DNA of 64,000 nt from Streptomyces sp. NBC_00193 (lineage in GTDB: Bacteria > Actinomycetota > Actinomycetes > Streptomycetales > Streptomycetaceae), in assembly GCF_026342735.1 (NCBI RefSeq), contig NZ_JAPEMM010000001.1, positions 992,001-1,056,000 of the forward strand. The letters are read 5' to 3'. How positions within the stretch are numbered: position 1 is the first letter of the stretch; the number at the start of each line of letters is the position of its first letter. Shown here in pieces: positions 57,708 to 64,000 of the stretch. Below the pieces are notes generated by a model that was given only the letters and a program-made list of their open reading frames with translations, was not told the DNA's origin and ran no database searches. The translations under genes and the position numbers were made by a program.

Positions 57708-58964
57708 ATGAGCGGAACACAGGCGATCCAAGAGCGCGACCGACGCGACGACGGACAGGAGACCTCATCGCCGGGCGTCTTCTGGCGCTTCTGGGCCGCC
57801 GCCACGGTCAGCGGCGCGGGCACCGCCGTCACCACCCTCGCCCTGCCGCTCGTCGCCCTCACCGTTCTGGACTCCACCGCCTTCCAGGTCGCCCTGCTCG
57901 CCGCCGCCGGACAGGTCTCCTGGCTTCTGCTCAGCCTCCCGGCGGGCGTCCTCGCGCAGCGCGTGCCGCTGCGCCGACTCCAGGTCACGCTCGACCTCGT
58001 ACGGTTCGCGGCGCTCGGATCGCTGCCGCTCGCCTGGTGGATCGGCACGCTCACGTATCCGCACCTGGTGTTCGCGGCGCTCGTCACCGGCTCGGCGACC
58101 GTGCTGTTCGACATCGGCAACTCGACCTTCCTGCCCGCCGTCGTCCCGGCCCGGCAACTGGCCGCCCGCAACAGCGTCATGTCGGGCACGCACGCCGTCA
58201 CCGACACCGGCGGCCCCTCCCTCGGCGGCGTCCTGATCGGTGTGACGGGCCCGGTCGGCGCGATCGTCGTGGACGCCGCCAGCTACCTGGCCTCCGCCGT
58301 GCTCCTGCGCACCCTGCCCGAGAGCCGCCTCGCGCCCCGCACCGGCGAGAGCGCCCTGCGGCTGATGCGCGCGGGATGGCGGTACGTCACCAAGCACCCG
58401 GTCATGCGCCCCTGCATGATCTGGGCGACCGCCGCCAACTTCCTCAACGCGGCCCTCGTCGCCCTCACCCCCCTCTACCTGGTCCGCGAAGCCGGCCTCG
58501 ACTCCATGCAGCTCGGTCTCGTCCTTGCCATGGACGGGGTCGGCGCGCTCGCCGGCGCCGCCGTCGCGGTCCGCGTGACCACGCGCCTCGGCACCGCGCG
58601 GGGCATCATCCTGGCCGATCTGGCCGGCGGCTCCCTGCTCCTGCTCGCCCCGCTGACCACGTCGGCGGGGGACGCGTACTGGTTCGCCCTGGGCAACGCC
58701 GGCTTCGCCTTCGGCACCGTCATCGGCTCGATCACCACCCGCACCTACCGGCAGACGCAGTCGCCCCCGGAACTGCTGTCCCGCGTGATGGCCACGGTCC
58801 GTTTCGTCTCCTGGGGCGCGCTGCCGCTGGGCGCGCTCACCGCCGGCCTCCTCGCCACCCACTTCGGCGCCCGTACCGCGCTCTGGACCGTCTGCGCCGC
58901 CGCCCTGCTGCCCCCGCTCTACCTCTTCTCCACCAAGGTGGGCCGCCACCGCGACCTCATCTGA
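57708..58964 (+). CDS. MFS transporter
   Basis: 418 residues with about 12 hydrophobic segments. The first is WRFWAAATVSGAGTAVTTLA, and between TM2 and TM3 lies GVLAQRVPLRRLQVTLDL, the family's A-loop. The helix-4 region GNSTFLPAVVPARQLAARNS is typical of the drug-efflux/enterobactin-exporter-like MFS (MFS_3) group. Likely export of a small hydrophobic compound. Directly preceded by a strong operator-like palindrome; converges with the flavodoxin-family gene 11 bp away. Confidence 0.92.
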   Translation: MSGTQAIQERDRRDDGQETSSPGVFWRFWAAATVSGAGTAVTTLALPLVALTVLDSTAFQVALLAAAGQVSWLLLSLPAGVLAQRVPLRRLQVTLDLVRFAALGSLPLAWWIGTLTYPHLVFAALVTGSATVLFDIGNSTFLPAVVPARQLAARNSVMSGTHAVTDTGGPSLGGVLIGVTGPVGAIVVDAASYLASAVLLRTLPESRLAPRTGESALRLMRAGWRYVTKHPVMRPCMIWATAANFLNAALVALTPLYLVREAGLDSMQLGLVLAMDGVGALAGAAVAVRVTTRLGTARGIILADLAGGSLLLLAPLTTSAGDAYWFALGNAGFAFGTVIGSITTRTYRQTQSPPELLSRVMATVRFVSWGALPLGALTAGLLATHFGARTALWTVCAAALLPPLYLFSTKVGRHRDLI

Positions 58965-58975
58965 CGGGACCTGGC

Positions 58976-59692
58976 TCAACGGTGCTCGGGGTTCTCGAAG
59001 TCGAACCGGCAGCCGGCGTCCCACTCGGAGCGCTGGTTTCCGTGGGCGGGGATGCCACCGGTGTCCTTGAGCATCCTCGCCAGGTGGAGCTGGTTCCAGG
59101 TCATGAACGTCGTGTTGCGGTTCGTGAAGTCGTTGTCCGGCCCGCCGGAGCCGGGTTCGAGGTACGACGGGCCCGGGCCGGCCTCGCCGACCCAGCCCGC
59201 GTCCGCCTGCGGCGGAATGACATATCCGAGGTGCTGGAGGCTGTACAGGACGTTCATCGCGCAGTGCTTGGCGCCGTCCTCGTTGCCGGTGATCAGGCAG
59301 CCGCCCACGCGACCGTAGTAGGCGTACTGGCCGAACTCGTTGAGGATCGACGAGCAGGCGTACAGGCGCTCGATCACCTTCTTCATGACCGAGGAGTTGT
59401 CACCCAGCCATACGGGCCCGGCCAGCGTGAGGATGTCCGCGGCCATGACTTTCGAGTAGATGACCGGCCAGTCGTCGGTCTCCCAGCCGTGCTCCGTCAT
59501 GTCCGGCCAGACGCCGGTCGCGATGTCGAGGTCCACTGCCCTGAGCACCTCGACCTGGACACCCTGGCGCTTCATGATGCCGGTGCTGATGTCGATCAGG
59601 CCCTGCGTGTGGCTCTGCTCCGGCGACCGCTTGAGGGTGCAGTTGATCACCACGGCACGCAGGTCGGCATGAGACTTGGCGTTCTCAGTCAT
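58976..59692 (-). CDS. Flavodoxin/NADPH-dependent FMN reductase family protein
   Basis: 238 residues from the ATG at 59692 with GGAGGA 8 nt upstream. AVVINCTLKRSPEQSHTQGL is the phosphate-binding first loop for FMN. ADILTLAGPVWLGDNSSVMK (about 85-104) and the YYGRVGGCLITGNEDGAKHC region follow the NADPH-dependent FMN reductase pattern. The C-terminal third (about 165-238), ending GNQRSEWD and AGCRFDFENPEHR, is an extension specific to a subgroup. It reduces quinones, nitro compounds or flavins by analogy. A decayed second C-terminus lies at 56724-56832. Confidence 0.9.
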   Translation of the reverse strand: MTENAKSHADLRAVVINCTLKRSPEQSHTQGLIDISTGIMKRQGVQVEVLRAVDLDIATGVWPDMTEHGWETDDWPVIYSKVMAADILTLAGPVWLGDNSSVMKKVIERLYACSSILNEFGQYAYYGRVGGCLITGNEDGAKHCAMNVLYSLQHLGYVIPPQADAGWVGEAGPGPSYLEPGSGGPDNDFTNRNTTFMTWNQLHLARMLKDTGGIPAHGNQRSEWDAGCRFDFENPEHR

Positions 59693-59852
59693 CGTCGCGC
59701 TCCTCCAGGTCGGGTCCCGTCCACCCTCACCGGCCCCCGACAGCCCCGCCACCGGGCCGCACCCGTCCGGGCGCAGCACGGGCAGGGGCCGTCCGGACCC
59801 ACCCGCACCTCGGCCCCGCCGGCGAGAACCTGCCGGTGGAGCAACTGCTCGG

Positions 59853-59972
59853 AACGACGAGCTGCTGATGGTGCGCGACACGGTTTCGCAGATCACCGGA
59901 GCGCCGGCCCGCCCGTTCCGGCAGTGGGCATCGGAGAACGCCGACGCCTTCCGCCGGATCGTCCGGGCCTGA
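59853..59972 (+). pseudogene. Remnant of an NmrA-like NAD(P)-binding protein C-terminus
   Basis: The frame NDELLMVRDTVSQITGAPAR followed by PFRQWASENADAFRRIVRA and a stop looks like the last ~38 residues of NmrA-type NAD(P)H-binding proteins (TDTVxxVTGRPARxFxxW pattern). The sequence before 59853 reads ENLPVEQLLG in a different frame, indicating a frameshift, and no Rossmann domain lies upstream. The rest of 59693-60217 shows no gene. Confidence 0.5.
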
Positions 59973-60217
59973 GCGCGTTCATCCGTACCCGGGTGTCCGG
60001 GTCGTCCGTGTGAAACAGCCCGGCCGGAGGAGTGCGTCGACGCGCGACAGCCGGTCTTCCACGGTCACGACCCTGTGGAACTCCCTTTTCAGCCCGGGGC
60101 ATTGAGGCGGACGGCGACGGCGTCGGCACGCGGCGTGACACACAAGCGGAATCCGGTCGCCGCCCGGCGCGATTGGGGCGGGTTGTTCCCGGTCCGTGCG
60201 GCCGACTAGGGTCAGCG

Positions 60218-60390
60218 GGCCTTGGTGTTCGGGAAACCGGTGGGAAACCGGTGCGGCCCTCGCCACTGTGATCGGGAAGTCCGGCTCCACTCCTGCGGGA
60301 AAGCCACTGGGCTGCGCGGGAGGTTCCGCGCTGCCCGGGAAGGCGGAGCATGGACGTCAACCCGTGAGCCAGGAGACCGGCCGGGGCGCG
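60218..60390 (+). ncRNA. Cobalamin riboswitch
   Basis: The conserved order is present: TTGGTGTTCGGGAAACCGG, then GGGAAACCGGTGCGGCCCTC, GCCACTGTGATCGGGAAGTC, a variable GGAGGTTCCGCG segment and the B12 box AGCCAGGAGACCGGCC (60367-60382). It lies about 40-50 nt upstream of cbiM. In this class adenosylcobalamin lowers expression, here of the cobalt importer. GGAGAGGTCTCC (60414-60425), which contains the cbiM ribosome site, is self-complementary and may be the expression platform. Confidence 0.92.
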
Positions 60391-60428
60391 TTGTCCATCC
60401 ACGAGGTGCTGGAGAGGTCTCCCTACCC

Positions 60429-61124
60429 ATGCATATAGCCGAGGGGTTCCTGCCCCCTTTGCACGCGGTCGCCTGGGGCGCCGCGTCCGCCCCCTTCGTC
60501 GTCCACGGCGTCCGCTCGCTCACCCGCGAGGTGAAGGCCAACCCGGAGAGCACGCTGCTGCTCGGTGCGTCCGGGGCCTTCACCTTCGTCCTGTCCGCCC
60601 TGAAGATCCCTTCGGTGACGGGCAGTTGCTCGCACCCCACCGGCACCGGGCTCGGGGCGATCCTGTTCCGGCCGCCGATCATGGCGGTGCTCGGCACGAT
60701 CACCCTGCTGTTCCAGGCCCTGCTGCTGGCGCACGGCGGACTCACCACCCTCGGCGCCAACGTCTTCTCGATGGCCATCGCCGGCCCGTGGGCGGGCTAC
60801 GCCGTCTACCGGCTCCTGCGCAAGTCCGGACTCCCGCTGATGGTGACCGTGTTCTTCGGCGCCTTCTTCGCCGACCTGGTCACCTACTGCGTCACCAGCG
60901 TGCAGCTCGCCCTGGCCTTCCCGGATCCGGCCTCCGGATTCGCGGGCTCGCTCGCGAAGTTCGGGGGGATCTTCGCGGTCACGCAGATCCCCCTGGCCGT
61001 GAGCGAGGGGCTGCTGACCGTCCTGGTGATGCGGCTGCTGATGGCGTCGAGCAAGTCGGACCTGGTCCGGCTGGGCGTCGCCAAGCTGACGGCCCCCCGT
61101 ACCGGAGAGAAGGCGGCGGCCTGA
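60429..61124 (+). CDS. cbiM: Cobalt ECF transporter S component CbiM
   Basis: 231 residues. [20 protein letters not shown] is the diagnostic N-terminus whose amino group, Met1 and His2 bind cobalt. [16 protein letters not shown] (about 65-80) is the second signature. Seven hydrophobic segments. It selects Co(II) for the cbiMNQO importer. Stop and next start overlap (TGATG). Confidence 0.96.
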   Translation: MHIAEGFLPPLHAVAWGAASAPFVVHGVRSLTREVKANPESTLLLGASGAFTFVLSALKIPSVTGSCSHPTGTGLGAILFRPPIMAVLGTITLLFQALLLAHGGLTTLGANVFSMAIAGPWAGYAVYRLLRKSGLPLMVTVFFGAFFADLVTYCVTSVQLALAFPDPASGFAGSLAKFGGIFAVTQIPLAVSEGLLTVLVMRLLMASSKSDLVRLGVAKLTAPRTGEKAAA

Positions 61125-61459
61125 TGAGCGGCATGTCCAAGAACACGAAGATCAACACCCTGCTGCTGCTCCTGGTCGCGGCGCTGGCCGTCCTGCCGAT
61201 CGCCCTGGGGATGGGCGAGGGCAAGGAGGAGCCCTTCACCGGCGCCGACGCACAGGCGGAGGCGGCGATCACCGAGCTGAAGCCGGACTACGAGCCCTGG
61301 TTCTCCCCGCTGTACGAGCCCCCTTCCGGCGAGGTCGAGTCCGCGCTGTTCGCCCTGCAGGCGGCCCTGGGAGCGGGCGTGCTCGCGTACTACTTCGGCG
61401 TCCGCAAGGGCCGCCGCCAAGGGGCGGCCGCCGCTGCCGCCGCCGCCCCGGAGGCCTAG
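61124..61459 (+). CDS. cbiN: Cobalt transport protein CbiN
   Basis: 111 residues with two membrane helices (about 10-30 and 80-97) flanking an extracytoplasmic loop containing EEPFTGADAQAEAAITELKP then DYEPWFSPLYEPPSGEVES, the typical CbiN signature. CbiN couples with CbiM to load cobalt. An Ala-rich tail (GAAAAAAAAPEA) follows. Overlaps cbiM. Confidence 0.95.
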   Translation: MSGMSKNTKINTLLLLLVAALAVLPIALGMGEGKEEPFTGADAQAEAAITELKPDYEPWFSPLYEPPSGEVESALFALQAALGAGVLAYYFGVRKGRRQGAAAAAAAAPEA

Positions 61460-61462
61460 GCG

Positions 61463-62212
61463 GTGCTGCCGATCGACGTGGCCGCGCACGGCAGTCGCTG
61501 GCGCGGCCGGCACCCGTTGGAGAAGGCCCTGCTCGGGATCGGGCTGACGGTCACCGCCGTGTGCCTGCCGCCCTGGCCGGGCGGGCCGCTGGTGGCCGCC
61601 GCCACCCTCGCCGTGCTGCTCGGCCCGGCCGGGGTGGCCGGCCGGCAGCTCTGGCGGGCCTTCCGGATCCCGCTCGGCTTCTGCTTCACCGGGGCGCTGC
61701 CCCTGCTGTTCGCGGTCGGCGGCCCGGCGGGGCCGGTGTCCCTGGCCCCCGACGGCCCCCGGCTCGCCGCCGAACTGCTGCTGCGCACCTCGGCGGCCTC
61801 GCTCGGGCTGCTGCTGTTCGCCTTCACCACCCCGGTCTCCGACGTACTGCCCCGGCTGGTCCGGGCCGGGGTGCCGGCCCCCGTGGTGGACGTGGCCCTG
61901 GTCATGTACCGGATCGGCTTCCTGCTGCTCGACTCCATGGCCCAGGTCCGCCGGGCCCAGGCCGCCCGGCTCGGGCACACCAGCCGGGCGGCGCTGTGGC
62001 GTTCCCTGGCCGGGCTGGCCGCCACCTCCTTCGTACGGGCCTTCGACCGCGCGGCCAAGCTCCAGGCGGGTCTGGCCGGGCGCGGCTACGACGGCGCGCT
62101 GCGGGTCCTCGTACCGGAGTCGGCCCTGTCGTGGCGCTTCCTGACGGCCACCGCCGGCCTGCTGGCGGCCCTGATCACCCTGACCCTCACCCTGAAGGGG
62201 CTGTACTCGTGA
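61463..62212 (+). CDS. cbiQ: Cobalt ECF transporter T component CbiQ
   Basis: 249 residues from a GTG at 61463, 3 bp after the cbiN stop. MLPIDVAAHGSRWRGRHPLE is a typical start. The coupling helices have ARLGHTSRAALWRSL and the AGLAGRGYDGAL motif (the conserved RG-containing segment that contacts the ATPase). Several membrane helices. It links the S component to CbiO. Confidence 0.94.
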   Translation: MLPIDVAAHGSRWRGRHPLEKALLGIGLTVTAVCLPPWPGGPLVAAATLAVLLGPAGVAGRQLWRAFRIPLGFCFTGALPLLFAVGGPAGPVSLAPDGPRLAAELLLRTSAASLGLLLFAFTTPVSDVLPRLVRAGVPAPVVDVALVMYRIGFLLLDSMAQVRRAQAARLGHTSRAALWRSLAGLAATSFVRAFDRAAKLQAGLAGRGYDGALRVLVPESALSWRFLTATAGLLAALITLTLTLKGLYS

Positions 62213-63057
62213 ACCCGTCGCTGCTCCCCTCCCCCCACGCGCCGGTGGTGGAACTGTCCGGCGCGGGCTACGCCTACGAGGACGGCCCGGCGGTCCTGAC
62301 CGGCGTCGACTTCGCCATCGCGCCGGGCCGGGCGCTGGCCCTGCTGGGCCGCAACGGCAGCGGCAAGACCACGCTGATGCGGCTGCTGAGCGGCGGCCTG
62401 CGGCCCGGCGCGGGATCGCTGTGGCTGGACGGCACGGAGGTCTCGTACGACCGGGCCGGACTGACCCGGCTGCGCACGTCCGTCCAGCTGGTGGTGCAGG
62501 ACCCCGACGACCAGCTGTTCGCGGCCTCGGTCGAACAGGACGTGTCCTTCGGCCCGATGAACCTGGGGCTGTCCGCTCCGGAGGTCCGCGCCCGCGTGGA
62601 CTCGGCCCTCGCCGCGCTGGACATCACCCGGCTCCGGGACCGCCCCACCCACCTGCTCTCCTACGGCCAGCGCAAGCGCGCGGCGATCGCCGGGGCGGTG
62701 GCGATGGCTCCCCGGGTGCTGATCCTGGACGAGCCGACGGCCGGCCTGGACCCGGACGGCCAGGAGCGGCTCCTCGACGTCCTCGCGGGGCTGCGCGCCT
62801 CCGGCACGACGGTGGTCATGGCCACCCACGACGTGGACCTGGCGGTCCGCTGGGCCGACGACGCGGCGGTCCTGACCCCGGCGGGCATCCGCTTCGGTCC
62901 GGCCGAGGCCCTCCTCTCGGAGCCGTCCCTGCTGACCGAGGCGGGCCTGCGCCAGGCCTGGTCCCCCGCGGTGGCCGCGCTGTTGCGGGCCCACGGACTG
63001 CTGGCCGCCGACGCCCCCGGTCCCCGAAACCCGGAGGCGCTGGCCGCCTGGCGGTAG
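62209..63057 (+). CDS. cbiO: Cobalt ECF transporter ATPase CbiO
   Basis: 282 residues from a GTG at 62209 overlapping the cbiQ stop (GTGA). Walker A LLGRNGSGKTTLM (about 44-56), Q-loop LVVQDPDDQLFAASVEQDV, signature LLSYGQRKRAAIAG, Walker B VLILDEPTAGLDP and the H-loop ATHDVDLA. Energises cobalt uptake. End of the operon. Confidence 0.95.
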   Translation: MNPSLLPSPHAPVVELSGAGYAYEDGPAVLTGVDFAIAPGRALALLGRNGSGKTTLMRLLSGGLRPGAGSLWLDGTEVSYDRAGLTRLRTSVQLVVQDPDDQLFAASVEQDVSFGPMNLGLSAPEVRARVDSALAALDITRLRDRPTHLLSYGQRKRAAIAGAVAMAPRVLILDEPTAGLDPDGQERLLDVLAGLRASGTTVVMATHDVDLAVRWADDAAVLTPAGIRFGPAEALLSEPSLLTEAGLRQAWSPAVAALLRAHGLLAADAPGPRNPEALAAWR

Positions 63058-63072
63058 GTAGATTCCGCGTCC

Positions 63073-64000
63073 ATGAAGACGCTGAAGGCAAGCTCCGCGC
63101 CGAACTCCCTCTTCTGGGAGGGCGAGGACCTGGTCGACCCGCTCGGCGGCTTCCGCCGGTGGGGGCCGGACGGACGGGAACACGGCTCCGTCCCCGTCCT
63201 CTCCTACCGGTTCGACCGCGCCGTGCGCTCGCCCTCGGGACGCTGGACGGTGGTCTACGGGGAGCGTGGCACCAAGGCCCTGCTCCTCGAAGGGGCGAAG
63301 GTCGTCCGCGAGCTGAACCGGAGCTTCTACCACGCGGAGGACTACGACTACCCGGTCTCGCTCGGCGCACTGCCGGACGGCCGCGAGGTACTGGTGCACT
63401 GCCCGGAGCAGTACAACAACCCCGTGGTCGAGGACGCGGCCACGGGCGAGCGGCTGACCCCCGCCGCCCGGGACCCGCAGGACGCCTTCCATTCCCGGCT
63501 CGCGGTGAGTCCGGACGGGCGGCGGCTGCTGTCCGCGGGGTGGGTGTGGCATCCGTTCGGCCAGCTGTGGGTCTTCGACCTGGCCGCGGCGGTGGCCGGG
63601 CCGGCCGAACTCGACGGCTGGGGCCGGGTGTCCTCGCCGGAGGGGCTGGACGGGGAGCCCGGGGCCGCCTGCTGGCTGGACGGGGACCGGATCGCCGTCT
63701 CCACCGGCGAAGAGGCGCTCGGCGACGAACCCGTGGCCCTCGGCCCGCGGGAGATCGGCGTGTGGTCCGCCGACGGGAAGCGGTGGCTGTGCCGCAGCCC
63801 GCTCGGGTTCGCCGCGGGGACCCTGCTCGCCTGCGGCGGCGACCGGGTGGTCAGCCTCTGCGGGCACCCCCGCCTCGTCGATGCCCGTACGGGCGCAGTC
63901 CTGGCCGAGTGGCCCGAGGTTCCGGTGTCGCACCGGGAGGGGTCCTACGGGGTCACGCACGTCCCGACCCCGGTCGCGGCCCTGCACCCCGACGAGGTGC
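63073..64000 (+). CDS. Hypothetical propeller-like protein (runs off right edge)
   Basis: About 309 residues visible from the ATG at 63073. Repeated short strands such as SGRWTVVYGERGTKALLLEG, LAVSPDGRRLLSAGWVWHP, GQLWVFDLAAAVAG and REIGVWSADGKRWLC suggest a beta-propeller of WD40/TolB-like type. No signal peptide. The C-terminus lies outside the window. It begins 15 bp after cbiO, but a link to cobalt transport is not supported by sequence. Confidence 0.75.
   Translation, partial: MKTLKASSAPNSLFWEGEDLVDPLGGFRRWGPDGREHGSVPVLSYRFDRAVRSPSGRWTVVYGERGTKALLLEGAKVVRELNRSFYHAEDYDYPVSLGALPDGREVLVHCPEQYNNPVVEDAATGERLTPAARDPQDAFHSRLAVSPDGRRLLSAGWVWHPFGQLWVFDLAAAVAGPAELDGWGRVSSPEGLDGEPGAACWLDGDRIAVSTGEEALGDEPVALGPREIGVWSADGKRWLCRSPLGFAAGTLLACGGDRVVSLCGHPRLVDARTGAVLAEWPEVPVSHREGSYGVTHVPTPVAALHPDEV

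Overview
The window is high-GC actinobacterial chromosome, almost certainly Streptomyces. Evidence is the strong third-position G/C bias, frequent GTG and TTG starts, an SsgA-like sporulation protein, a membrane GGDEF-EAL protein beside ligA and gatCAB, and an internal TTA codon in a kinase gene. From memory the gene order matches the S. coelicolor core region around SCO5460-SCO5510 (gatB/gatA/gatC, rmdB, ligA, mnmA, cysteine desulfurase, peptide ABC transporter, gcvT-gcvH-glyA, sdaA). I ran no alignment. No tRNA, rRNA, CRISPR array, phage or transposase gene was seen.

Layout. 1-6.8 kb: the N-terminal part of a large ATPase regulator cut by the left edge, a 55-aa protein, a membrane protein, a GNAT acetyltransferase, an MMPL exporter and a cupin. 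6.8-9.5 kb: a second GNAT gene, then a pair of ~490-bp inverted repeats bracketing one small membrane-protein gene with an iron-box operator. This is the most unusual structure in the window. 9.5-15 kb: a ClC chloride channel, a DinB-like protein, an alpha/beta hydrolase, and a membrane Ser/Thr kinase (with a TTA codon) divergent from a small membrane protein. 15-18.7 kb: gatC-gatA-small ORF-gatB. 19-27.4 kb: a leftward series comprising a DUF1330 protein, a frameshifted hypothetical, an SDR, a MetE-like protein, ligA, an RmdB-like GGDEF-EAL protein and a translationally coupled nucleoside deoxyribosyltransferase-like protein. 27.5-33 kb: a secreted subtilase, then an AraC/GlxA regulator divergent from a quinone-oxidoreductase-like gene. 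33-38.7 kb: mnmA and a cysteine desulfurase (tRNA thiolation) with an amidase gene between them, about 1 kb of non-coding palindromic repeats, a thioesterase and a TRIC-type membrane protein. 39-45.2 kb: a five-gene peptide ABC transporter.

45.7-54.7 kb: two SseB-family genes and a P-loop protein, then a tandem glycine riboswitch leading gcvT, gcvH and glyA. An APC permease and L-serine dehydratase sdaA follow. Together this is a one-carbon and serine/glycine catabolism locus; gcvP is not in the window. 55-60 kb: a small secreted Asn/Gln-rich protein, an SsgA-like protein, an AMIN-like secreted protein, an MFS transporter and a flavodoxin-family gene. They are interspersed with at least three gene remnants (flavodoxin C-terminus, peroxiredoxin, NmrA-like C-terminus), so this looks like a decayed accessory patch. 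60.2-63.1 kb: a cobalamin riboswitch and cbiMNQO cobalt transporter. The last gene runs off the right edge.

A recurrent intergenic repeat built on CCTCAAACGCCGG occurs in three spacers (18.8, 36.5-36.8 and 38.8 kb).
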